IMG/VR virus record: IMGVR_UViG_3300049846_001037
Span: 1-64,000 of that record
DNA: 64,000 bases
Direction: 5' to 3' (one strand)
DNA from: a virus
In this document: positions 1-7,654 of the stretch, one piece after another
Position numbering within the stretch: position 1 is the stretch's first letter
Layout: the number at the start of each line of letters is the position of its first letter
Translations under genes and position numbers: made by a program
Notes under the pieces: generated by a model
Databases searched by the model: none
Seen by the model: only the letters and a program-made list of their open reading frames with translations
What the model was told of the DNA's origin: nothing

Positions 1-874
1 GATAGTTTCTTGCACTAAAGTCGTTCATAGAATCGTTGTAACCAAGCTTTGCAGAAGTCACAGCGCCATTCTTTAGGTGGTCCGTAGCAATACCATCGCC
101 ACTAGTGGCTATGTTCTCTCCGCCATCGTAGACAGCGATAGCCTGAGAGTTGATAGATCCAGCCTTGAACTTTGCACCCTCAATGGTGTTGTTAGCCAAC
201 ATTCTATTCTCTATCAAACCATCTGGAATGGCAGAGGAGACGATCTTTTTGTTGGCAATATCAATAGAGCCACCGACCAAGTAATTTCTCTTGACCGATG
301 AATCAATGACCTGAATAGTGCCATTTGAAGAAACCTGACTAGTGCCAACATAATCTACCTGCAACAAGGCAAGAGGAACGCCATTGAACTTGTTGACCTC
401 AGACTTGACAATGGGATTGCTGATGACAATCGTTCCAACTGGATACTGTCTGGTAAGCACGTTCTCGCCAGTCTGTATGTTTTTAGAGGTGACTGGAGTC
501 TGGATTTGTGTTGGATCTGGGTTTGAATTGGAAGAAGCAATCTTTACGTAGACCAACAAGTAAGATGGCTGATTAGCTACTGGAATAGTCTGTGGTAGAC
601 CGGTGAATGACTGAGTTGTAAATATCTTGGCTCTTTCGCCACCGCCCAAGTTGTTTGAGTTGCTAAAGTCTCCAGTGCTGTAGAAGACACCAGGGGTGAT
701 AAGAACAGAAAGGTTGTCGATGGACTTAAATACATTTAGCCCCTCAATGACGCCTCCCAACTTACCGCTGAGGTCTATATTTGTTTGGACAATAGCATCT
801 CTGGCTCCGTCAGTAACGAAGTCAACGTCGCCCTTTCTGAGAATTTGCCCGAAAAATGTTAGTAGTTTTTTCAT
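1..874 (-). CDS. Tail or fibre protein, C-terminal end outside window
   Basis: About 291 codons are visible; the 3' end lies beyond the left edge. I translated the minus strand from ATG at 874, which has an AAGGA ribosome site and follows the stop of the upstream gene by 3 nt. The protein starts MKKLLTFFGQILRKG and is then rich in Ser, Thr, Asn and Val with few charges. The segment IENRMLANNTIEGAKFKAG, around residue 235, resembles the short repeating shaft motif (tI...mla..tI...k...gsI) of many phage tail fibres. By position it follows the lysis-like genes and one more tail protein. A structural role is likely, but the exact one is unknown. Confidence 0.6.
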   Translation of the reverse strand, partial: MKKLLTFFGQILRKGDVDFVTDGARDAIVQTNIDLSGKLGGVIEGLNVFKSIDNLSVLITPGVFYSTGDFSNSNNLGGGERAKIFTTQSFTGLPQTIPVANQPSYLLVYVKIASSNSNPDPTQIQTPVTSKNIQTGENVLTRQYPVGTIVISNPIVKSEVNKFNGVPLALLQVDYVGTSQVSSNGTIQVIDSSVKRNYLVGGSIDIANKKIVSSAIPDGLIENRMLANNTIEGAKFKAGSINSQAIAVYDGGENIATSGDGIATDHLKNGAVTSAKLGYNDSMNDFSARNY

Positions 875-877
875 CGA

Positions 878-1516
878 TTAGCTTCCTTGTTTTAGCAAAC
901 TAGATAGCGTTATCTTGTACATCTGTGGGATGACGGCCTGCATTGCTAGAGGATCAAGATTTCTCAAGTCTATTCTTAACTGTAAATAGTCGTGTTCTAG
1001 GTTGTTGGAGATATAGGTTGTCTTACTGTGGCGGGGCAAACTCCAATAGTTCCAAACGGCGTCTGCTGTATTTGGGATTTTAGCTGTGTTGAATGCAGTA
1101 CCCAACTCAAAGACACTATCGTTAGGTGTTGCATTTCCATTGACAACCGTTGAATTGTTGTTGCTTCCCAGTAGTGACCTAGATATCTGCCAAGTGTAAA
1201 GCTTCCCATCCACCACATCGGGAGTTTGACTCTTGATGAGAGCATTGAACTCGTCAAACGTGTACCTTAGTCCCGTTGTCGTATTCATCGGTAAGTTGTC
1301 GCCAGTTCTAACTCTTACGTCGATATCTATTCTCTGAAAAGTGTTGGTTGTCTGGTTGTCCTCCCAGCTTAGCTGGTACCAGATGTGGTTGTCTGGCTTG
1401 CGGAACAAGCGTGAGTAGTAAACACCACGATCGTTCGAAACAAGCGCATCTGCAGAAACCGACTGGTTTAAGACATAGAGACCAAGTATTGTGTTTTGTT
1501 TTCCAAGGCTCGGCAT
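878..1516 (-). CDS. Unknown virion-region protein, 212 aa
   Basis: The start at 1516 has an AAGGAG ribosome site close upstream. The protein is hydrophilic with no membrane segment or signal peptide. It carries several Trp and Tyr residues (IWYQLSWEDN near 45, WNYWSLPRH near 158) and looks like a mixed alpha/beta soluble protein. It lies between the anchored protein ending at 1526 and a fibre-like gene starting at 874, with gaps of 9 and 3 nt, so it is co-transcribed with both. I do not recognise the family. A tail or baseplate accessory role is inferred only from context. Confidence 0.55.
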   Translation of the reverse strand: MPSLGKQNTILGLYVLNQSVSADALVSNDRGVYYSRLFRKPDNHIWYQLSWEDNQTTNTFQRIDIDVRVRTGDNLPMNTTTGLRYTFDEFNALIKSQTPDVVDGKLYTWQISRSLLGSNNNSTVVNGNATPNDSVFELGTAFNTAKIPNTADAVWNYWSLPRHSKTTYISNNLEHDYLQLRIDLRNLDPLAMQAVIPQMYKITLSSLLKQGS

Positions 1517-1525
1517 CTGAACTCC

Positions 1526-2248
1526 TTAGAAGTTGGTTCTTCCACCGATCACGAATACCGAGTTTCCGAAGTCTGCATAGGGCTTGCCGTAGCCACCCAT
1601 GATCTCAAGATTCTCCACCGGAATGAAGGGAATGAAGTCGTCAACATGACGAGAACCCCAGACATATGGATACTCAATAGAGCTTCCAAGACCAAGGGAG
1701 TATCTGTTGATGTAGAAAAGTTTTGCATCTAGAGCCAAGGCAACGGGTTGCTTTCCAAAGCCGCCATGATAGACACCAGCAATGCCAGGCCTGAATGTGA
1801 AGCCATACCACTGTGGAATGATGTCTGTTCCAACCTTATTCTCATTCTTTGGACCAAAGACACTGTTGATGAAGCTGTTGAGGGGGTTGGTAATCCTTGG
1901 GGCGGCCGGTGCGTTGATGCTGGCTCCATTGAAACCAGCCTTGGCGTCATACTGCTTTAGATCAATGTACTTGGTGAACTTGACTCCACCTTCTTTTGGT
2001 ATGTAGTACTCTTTGTATACAACGTTGTTCTTGGAGTCACGATAGGTGACTTTGAACTTTGTTCCCTTCAACTCAGCAATGAACTCAATGTTGTCAGGCA
2101 ACTTACCCTTTTCAATCGTAAGCGTCTGATTCTGAGTCTGGAGGTTGTTGTTTCTCCAAGTCAAGAAAGCAATGATCAAACCAAGAATCACATATGCAAA
2201 TATGTTCTTGTTGTTCCAGATGAGTTGGAGAAGACCTAGTAAGTTCAT
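1526..2248 (-). CDS. Envelope protein: N-terminal membrane anchor plus beta-rich C-terminus (spanin-like candidate)
   Basis: 240 aa. Residues about 14-31 (NIFAYVILGLIIAFLTW) form one membrane helix, followed by a short Gln/Asn-rich stretch and a basic linker. From about residue 145 the chain turns into alternating polar/aromatic strands with many Gly and Tyr, and it ends in Phe (GGRTNF), as outer-membrane beta-barrel proteins do. The start overlaps the preceding holin-like gene in an ATGA, so the two are translationally coupled. An inner-membrane anchor joined to an outer-membrane-like end would suit a spanin-type envelope disruption protein, but that is inference. It could equally be an unrelated anchored protein. 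Confidence 0.5.
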   Translation of the reverse strand: MNLLGLLQLIWNNKNIFAYVILGLIIAFLTWRNNNLQTQNQTLTIEKGKLPDNIEFIAELKGTKFKVTYRDSKNNVVYKEYYIPKEGGVKFTKYIDLKQYDAKAGFNGASINAPAAPRITNPLNSFINSVFGPKNENKVGTDIIPQWYGFTFRPGIAGVYHGGFGKQPVALALDAKLFYINRYSLGLGSSIEYPYVWGSRHVDDFIPFIPVENLEIMGGYGKPYADFGNSVFVIGGRTNF

Positions 2249-2577
2249 TGGTTGTCTGGATCCCTGTCAACCTTGGGATCGTCCTCCGAAGCGGGTAGCT
2301 GGCTGGCAAGCATAGCTTCGTTATGCTTGCTGGTGAACCAGAATGTGTAGACAATGGTCAAGAAGCCGCCACTTACAGTGAGAGCCTTCCAGTCCAAACC
2401 ATTATGAATGACAGCATAGGCAATGTAGAAATTGAATATCCATGCCATGATCACAAGCCAATATCTTAGGCTCTTGAGGTCTCCCAAGAAGTCAACGATA
2501 ATGTCATCAATCAATGACAGGTAAACGAGTAGTTTGGCAAAAATCATTTTCACCGTGTTTGTAATCAAGTTAAGCAT
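2245..2577 (-). CDS. Two-helix membrane protein, holin-like candidate
   Basis: 110 aa. Two hydrophobic helices are seen at about residues 40-58 (WLVIMAWIFNFYIAYAVI) and 66-83 (LTVSGGFLTIVYTFWF), preceded by an amphipathic N-terminal third and followed by a charged acidic tail. Small size, two membrane spans and a charged tail fit class II holins. It lies directly downstream of an NlpC/P60-like enzyme and overlaps an anchored envelope protein. An exact T4-type late promoter (2601-2608) stands 24 nt upstream and the ribosome site is AAGGAG. The holin function is inferred from size and neighbours, since holins share no usable sequence signature. Confidence 0.5.
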   Translation of the reverse strand: MLNLITNTVKMIFAKLLVYLSLIDDIIVDFLGDLKSLRYWLVIMAWIFNFYIAYAVIHNGLDWKALTVSGGFLTIVYTFWFTSKHNEAMLASQLPASEDDPKVDRDPDNQ

Positions 2578-2600
2578 TGGGACTCCTTTATTATATTAAA

Positions 2601-2608
2601 TATTTATA
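2601..2608 (-). promoter_or_regulatory. T4-type late promoter
   Basis: The minus strand reads TATAAATA exactly, the T4 late promoter consensus. It is 24 nt upstream of the ATG at 2577, in the 34-nt gap after the NlpC/P60-like gene. It would drive the holin-like gene and those beyond it. Confidence 0.6.
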
Positions 2609-2611
2609 AGA

Positions 2612-3148
2612 TCAGTTCAATTGCTCCAAAGTATCACTTTCAAAGATTTCACCTGGTGTCAAATAGCTTGTGTCGGTATCGCTAAATCGAATGCCCTGTT
2701 GCCAGAACAAAATGCCTATATATTCACTGCACCATATTCCGTAATTGTTAGCTCTATTTTTACCAAAAAATGTTATCACATGGCTCAAGCCGACCTTTTT
2801 CACCAAATACTTGATCAGGATTCCAAATTGACCCAAAAGATCATATTTCTCGCCGTAGAATTTGTAGGCTAGTTCTATGAGGGCATTAGCATCAAAATGA
2901 GCTTTGACTCTAGAAAGGTAAACTTCTTTGGTGGGATCGTTGAGGTAAACGCTGAGGGGTATTATTTGGACTCCCTTTCCCCTGTCTGATTCAATGATGA
3001 GTCCGTTGCCAATATACAGGGCCGTATGGTTTACATTGCTTTCAGTAACCCATCGGATTGATCTGCCTATCCAATCTTCACTTCTTACACTTACAATATC
3101 GCCAGGTCTGGCATAGTGACGGATGAAGTTCTCGTCTCTGACTGGCAT
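2612..3148 (-). CDS. NlpC/P60-superfamily (YiiX-like, permuted) cysteine hydrolase
   Basis: 178 aa. The sequence shows GDIVSVRSEDWIGRSIRWVT (16-35), then NHTALYIGNG with candidate catalytic His41, then IIES with Glu53, and WCSEYIG with candidate nucleophile Cys140. His before Cys is the circularly permuted order of the YiiX/YebB branch of the NlpC/P60 papain-like superfamily. Such enzymes cleave amide or ester bonds, including peptidoglycan cross-links. Next to a holin-like gene it could be the endolysin, but lying after the fibre genes it could also be a virion cell-wall hydrolase. There is no signal peptide. The start at 3148 has AAAGGGGG upstream. Confidence 0.7.
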   Translation of the reverse strand: MPVRDENFIRHYARPGDIVSVRSEDWIGRSIRWVTESNVNHTALYIGNGLIIESDRGKGVQIIPLSVYLNDPTKEVYLSRVKAHFDANALIELAYKFYGEKYDLLGQFGILIKYLVKKVGLSHVITFFGKNRANNYGIWCSEYIGILFWQQGIRFSDTDTSYLTPGEIFESDTLEQLN

Positions 3149-3160
3149 GGCAAACCCCCT

Positions 3161-3832
3161 TTAGAGCCCTATGAAGCATTGACTTGTTCCTGCTGGTTTT
3201 ACTACAAAACCGTGGTAGGCAAAGTTTGTAGATACGCTTGGATCTTCAATCATCGTATAAGATCCGCCAGTAGCAACAACCCTATATGATGTAGCTAATG
3301 TAACGTTTGTTGCTGCAGCACCACCCTCAGTACCTGTCTCAACTATCTGAGACTGGTTTACACCAGGAACAATCGCAGTACCAGCATTGTTATTCCTTAT
3401 AGAAAAAGCATCATACAACAATGTGTTCTTTACAGTTGGTGTTAGGGTTCCAGTAACCACAACAATGGTCGTTCCGCTGATTTGAAACAACGGCAACTCT
3501 ATTGGGTCCGAGGTCGCTACCCCATACATATCAAAGGCGGCGATAGCTGTTTTCGAGGAGGCTGCCAAAGTTGCAACAACATTGTTAGAACCAGTTGGTG
3601 GGTTGACCATATACCAAGATTCAACCCTTATGAGAGTGCTATTGTTGGTGCCAGTAATGTACGTTAGGTTGTTACCGCCGTAGGTTACGCTAATACCTGT
3701 AGATGTAGCCGTCCTAATTCCCAAGCTAACCAATAAAAGTTTGTTAGTGCCAGTTGGGTTTACAGTGTGGGCATACGTAACAGAACTGGCATTGAACTGA
3801 GTTGCAGTATTATTTCCAGTAGTTATAGGCAT
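3161..3832 (-). CDS. Jelly-roll-like adhesin domain protein (one copy)
   Basis: 223 aa. It contains the family signature NKLLLVSLGI ... ISVTYGGNNLTYI ... VESWYMVNPPTGSNNVVAT, a beta-sandwich domain common in phage and bacterial surface proteins (leader strand, VTYgG strand, W-x-NPPtGsnnvvvT strand). Related domains occur twice in the protein at 15789-17066 and in degenerate form in the next gene upstream. The ATG overlaps the upstream stop by one base (TAATG). It has no signal peptide or membrane segment. It is probably a small fibre-tip or fibre-bound adhesin; the ligand is unknown. Confidence 0.55.
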   Translation of the reverse strand: MPITTGNNTATQFNASSVTYAHTVNPTGTNKLLLVSLGIRTATSTGISVTYGGNNLTYITGTNNSTLIRVESWYMVNPPTGSNNVVATLAASSKTAIAAFDMYGVATSDPIELPLFQISGTTIVVVTGTLTPTVKNTLLYDAFSIRNNNAGTAIVPGVNQSQIVETGTEGGAAATNVTLATSYRVVATGGSYTMIEDPSVSTNFAYHGFVVKPAGTSQCFIGL

Positions 3833-4446
3833 TACTCGCCCTCCAGTCCAACTATCACTATTCCCCAGTCCGATTGCTCGCTCAGAGTATTTTCAACGTT
3901 TAGCCTATCAAACAACATGGCTATCTGAGCTGATATAGCTTCACACCTGAAACCATTGTGAGTTAAGTCCCACTCAATTCTCTGTGCGCCGAAAAGATTA
4001 TTGACATAGGAATTTGTGTTGTTAACGGCACCAATTCCAATGGTAATGCTGTTTGGTTTTGAAAAAGATGAGACACCAATCTGTGTAACCTGCTTTCCAG
4101 CTCCAGAATTGGTTCTATAGACTGGTGATGTCTGCTTGATACCATTATACACAGAGCAAAACACCGCCGCAGAAATGGAGGAGTCTGTATTTATGGAGAT
4201 GGTATGATCTCCAATCAATGGCGACTCTAACCCCCAGACCTCCATTCTCAAATTGGTTTCTATCTGAGCAACATTAATCAACGACATTTGCTGCGAACCA
4301 CATGATATAGAAGTTATTTCTTGATCTATGTCTGGGACAAAGCATACGCTAACCATCAAAAATGGGTTAGTTCCAGAAACATTACATGTTCCAGAAATGA
4401 CGGAACCTTCTCCGCTAAATACAGATGTGTTAGGTAGAGATATCAT
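3832..4446 (-). CDS. Divergent jelly-roll-like adhesin domain protein
   Basis: 204 aa. NPFLMVSVCFVPDIDQEITS, then SCGSQQMSLI, then RMEVWGLESPLIGDHTISIN align by eye with the three signature strands of the neighbouring 223-aa protein (leader strand, VTYgG, W-x-NPPtGsnn), with the G/P turn changed. The overall length is similar, so this is a diverged duplicate. It starts 1 nt after the stop of the large fibre at 4448-7642 and ends in a TAATG overlap with the next gene, so all three are expressed together. It is probably an accessory adhesin or chaperone of that fibre. Confidence 0.5.
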   Translation of the reverse strand: MISLPNTSVFSGEGSVISGTCNVSGTNPFLMVSVCFVPDIDQEITSISCGSQQMSLINVAQIETNLRMEVWGLESPLIGDHTISINTDSSISAAVFCSVYNGIKQTSPVYRTNSGAGKQVTQIGVSSFSKPNSITIGIGAVNNTNSYVNNLFGAQRIEWDLTHNGFRCEAISAQIAMLFDRLNVENTLSEQSDWGIVIVGLEGE

Positions 4447-4447
4447 A

Positions 4448-7400
4448 TTAGTTCATGTAAAGCATCAATGATGCTTTGGTGACGTTGGTTGGGGTTGCAT
4501 CAATGTGGAACGTGAGAATGTCGCCAGCCGTTATACCAGACCATGTAGTTATTGATGTATCGGTGTTCTTTGATACTGATGACAATGTTGGTTTCTCTGT
4601 ACCAACAATAGACGAGTTTCCTAGAACCAAGCTGGCTTGAGACCAGTTGGCATAGGTTGTTCTTCTTACGTCTACAGAAAGAGTTCCTGTAACGTCTGCT
4701 ACCAGTACCCACTGATTCAAAGTGCATGTGAATGGAACCGTGACAAAACCTTGTGTTCCAGAGGAAAGAACTGATCCAGCGCCGTCCATGTTGAAGTTGA
4801 TCATTCTCTGGAGAGAACCGGCAGAGCTTCCTGAAATTGTAATGCCCTGACCAGCGGTGCCTGTAGATATTGTGATGATTCCAGCTCCGGCAATTGTGTT
4901 AAAGTTTAAGGAGTTGCCAGTCTTGCTTATGAATAGAGCGGTGCCATTTCCTGAGTTGTTGACGTTTGTCACAACTGCACTGCCAGATAAGTTCAATACG
5001 TTTAGGGCATTGATGGTTGGAGCAACAATAGAGGTTGTTCCAGATATTGTTGAACCAGTGAAGTTGGTGGTATTGAGTGTCGTGATAGTAGCCAACGGAG
5101 ATGTTAGAGAGGTAAGGGCAGTTAAGCTTCCTCCAACTATGGCTGTGGTTCCAGATATATTTGATCCAGTAATGTTGGTTGCATTTATGGTCGTAATGGT
5201 TGCAAGCGGCGATGTTAAGTTAGTAAGGGCTCCAACGGTTCCAGCAACCAAAGATGTGGTTCCAGATATTGTGTTTCCAGTAATATTTGTAGCACTGATA
5301 GTCGTAATAGTGGCCATCGGGCTTGTCATTGATGTTGTATTTGTCAATGTCTGAGCATTAATGGTTGAACCAGAAATGCTTGTTCCAGTCAATGTTGTGA
5401 AAAATGCTCCGTCAGCAGATGTTAACGGACCACTCAAGTTCAGCGCATTGGCATTAAGTGTGGTGCCAGAAATGGTTGTTCCAGTAATGCTCGATGCCGT
5501 CAGCGTAGTTACCGAAGCCAATGGGGTTGTGATTGATGTAAAACCATTGACTGTGGATCCAACGACAGATGTGCCGCTTACTGTTGAACCAATGACACTA
5601 GTAGCATTTACCAATGGTGAGGTAACGGAGGTAAAACCATTGACTGTTCCTGCCACTAAAGCCGTTCCACTGATGTTCGTACCAGTTATGTTCGTAGCAT
5701 TTAGGGTAGTTACAGTAGCCAAAGGAGAGGCTACTGATGTAAAGCCGTTGATGGTGCCAGCTACCAAGGCAGTACCACTTATGTTGGTGCCAGTGATATT
5801 TGTAGCATTGAGAGTTGTTACACTGGCTAATGGTGATGTGACAGAGGTAAAGCTATTGACTGTTCCACCTATGACTGATGCTCCAGTAAAGGTCGTTGCG
5901 CTGAGGGTGGCTACTCCAGCCATGTTTGAAGATGGATCAATGGTGATGGTAGTGTTTAGTAGACCACCACCGCTTGTTCCAGACCAAATTGCAATACCAG
6001 AATTATTGGTGGTTGCTGGAGTCGTTATTGAAGATCCAGGACCAGTTGAGCTGCCTGATATGGTGATCAAATTTGCGTTTGTAGTAATCGTAACACTTCC
6101 TGCACCAGCAAGAGTGTTGAAATTCAAGTCATTGCTAGTCTTTGTTCCAGCAAAAACAGACTGTCCACCGCCGAGGTTACTGCCACTGACGATGACATCA
6201 TTTCCAGACTGCCTGATCACTGTTCCAGTCAAAAGATTGGCTCCAACGGTTGCTCCAAAAACAGACGTAAAGCCGTTGACTGTTCCTGCCACTAGGGTAG
6301 TTCCACTGATGTTAGTTCCAGTTATGTTGGTGGCATTAAGTGTTGTGACCGTGGCTAAAGGAGAGGTGACAGAGGTGAATCCGTTGACGGTTGATCCAAC
6401 AACAGAGGTACCACTTATGGTTGAGCCAATGACGTTGGTGGCATTTACTAGTGGGGAGGTTACGGACGTAAATCCGTTGACAGTTCCAGCAACTAGAGCA
6501 GTTCCACTGATATTCGTGCCAGTGATGTTCGTGGCATTAAGGGTAGTTACAGTAGCCAGTGGCGTGGAGACTGACGTGAATCCATTTACAGTACCTGCAA
6601 CCAGAGCAGTGCCGCTGATATTTGTGCCGGTGATACTCGTAGCATTTAGTGTGGTGACATTGGCTAGGGGTGTAGTAATTGATGTAAAGCCACTGACTGT
6701 GCCTGCAACTAGAGTAGTTCCACTAATGTTAGTACCAGTGATATTGGTAGCATTGAGGGTGGTGACACTTGCTAGGGGCGTAGTAACTGATGTGAAGCCG
6801 TTGACGGTGGATCCAACAACAGAAGTGCCACTTACTGTTGAACCAATGACACTTGTGGCGTTTACCAATGGAGATGTAACGGATGTAAAGCCATTGATAG
6901 TGCCAGCCACCAAGGCCGTGCCGCTTATGTTGGTCCCAGTGATGTTTGTGGCATTCAATGTTGTAGTAGTTGCCAACGGCGTTGATAGAGATGTGAAAGC
7001 GTTGACCGTTCCACCAATGACCGAGTTACCAGTAAAGGTGGTAGCAGAAATGGCTGCTGCCCCATTGATATTAGAATTTGGATCAATGGTGATTGTGGTA
7101 TTGAGTAGTCCTGCTCCCGTGGTGCCAGACCAAACAGCAATGCCTGAGTTGTTGGTTGTTGTAGGGGCTGTGATGGTCGAAGCCGCAACCGAAGAACCAG
7201 AAATAGTCAAAACATTGGCAGTCGAAGAAAGAGAGATGCTTCCGACTCCAGATATTTGCTTAAACTGCAAATTATTCAATGACTTAGAGCTGAAAATTGG
7301 CTCACCAGCGCCAAGATTTGTTGCGTTCACAATGACGGCATTACCAGACAGATTCAACACATTCAAGGCATTGACAGTAGGAGCAGTCAATGAACCAGAT

Positions 7401-7642
7401 ATGGTTGTGCCTGTTAGGCTTGTAAAGCTTGCAGATTGCCCACTAAGTCCAGACTCTATGACTAGGCTTCCGCTAACGTTTCCACCATAGACTGATAGGT
7501 ATGGAAGATTGGTGGCGCTGGATGTTCCGCTAAGGTTGGTCTGTATCTGACCAGAATTTGACAAAGTGACTTCGTATGGCAAGCCATCTTGGCTTGTCAA
7601 GAAGATTTGGGTTCCAGAATCGAATACGTATTGGACTGTCAT
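4448..7642 (-). CDS. Long repetitive tail fibre with conserved C-terminal tip domain
   Basis: 1064 aa. Residues about 60-930 are a low-charge shaft of repeats of about 35 aa built on TTLNATNITGTNISG followed by TALVAGTVNGFTSV, repeated about ten times, with two inserted modules of the type GLGxGEPIFSxKxLNxLxFK ... SLSSTANVLTISGS. The last 120 residues, from MINFNMDGAGSVLSSG, form a non-repetitive tip nearly the same as that of the 920-aa fibre at 17606-20368 (shared core GTLSVDVRRTTYANW, SIVGTEKPT). The shaft probably folds as a trimeric beta structure and the tip would contact the host. Because of the repeats the opposite strand is also open for 2 kb; I regard that as a shadow. Confidence 0.75.
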   Translation of the reverse strand: MTVQYVFDSGTQIFLTSQDGLPYEVTLSNSGQIQTNLSGTSSATNLPYLSVYGGNVSGSLVIESGLSGQSASFTSLTGTTISGSLTAPTVNALNVLNLSGNAVIVNATNLGAGEPIFSSKSLNNLQFKQISGVGSISLSSTANVLTISGSSVAASTITAPTTTNNSGIAVWSGTTGAGLLNTTITIDPNSNINGAAAISATTFTGNSVIGGTVNAFTSLSTPLATTTTLNATNITGTNISGTALVAGTINGFTSVTSPLVNATSVIGSTVSGTSVVGSTVNGFTSVTTPLASVTTLNATNITGTNISGTTLVAGTVSGFTSITTPLANVTTLNATSITGTNISGTALVAGTVNGFTSVSTPLATVTTLNATNITGTNISGTALVAGTVNGFTSVTSPLVNATNVIGSTISGTSVVGSTVNGFTSVTSPLATVTTLNATNITGTNISGTTLVAGTVNGFTSVFGATVGANLLTGTVIRQSGNDVIVSGSNLGGGQSVFAGTKTSNDLNFNTLAGAGSVTITTNANLITISGSSTGPGSSITTPATTNNSGIAIWSGTSGGGLLNTTITIDPSSNMAGVATLSATTFTGASVIGGTVNSFTSVTSPLASVTTLNATNITGTNISGTALVAGTINGFTSVASPLATVTTLNATNITGTNISGTALVAGTVNGFTSVTSPLVNATSVIGSTVSGTSVVGSTVNGFTSITTPLASVTTLTASSITGTTISGTTLNANALNLSGPLTSADGAFFTTLTGTSISGSTINAQTLTNTTSMTSPMATITTISATNITGNTISGTTSLVAGTVGALTNLTSPLATITTINATNITGSNISGTTAIVGGSLTALTSLTSPLATITTLNTTNFTGSTISGTTSIVAPTINALNVLNLSGSAVVTNVNNSGNGTALFISKTGNSLNFNTIAGAGIITISTGTAGQGITISGSSAGSLQRMINFNMDGAGSVLSSGTQGFVTVPFTCTLNQWVLVADVTGTLSVDVRRTTYANWSQASLVLGNSSIVGTEKPTLSSVSKNTDTSITTWSGITAGDILTFHIDATPTNVTKASLMLYMN
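5030..7460 (-). repeat. Coding repeat array of a fibre shaft (about 105-bp period)
   Basis: Tandem imperfect copies encode LNATNITGTNISG plus VAGTVNGFTSV. Neighbouring copies differ mainly at silent positions, and variants alternate (VAGTVNG, VGSTVNG, IGSTVSG), which suggests repeated duplication and exchange. Confidence 0.7.
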
Positions 7643-7654
7643 TGTTTATCCACC

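Noticed and set aside
4857-5354. Plus-strand open frame of about 165 codons
   Set aside because: Same antisense shadow of the fibre repeat as the longer frame next to it.
5361-7490. Plus-strand open frame of about 709 codons
   Set aside because: It is the exact antisense of the repetitive fibre gene. Its Val/Pro/Ala-rich repeat is what the shaft codons give on the other strand, and there is no ribosome site or promoter. The coding strand has the recognisable modules and tip.
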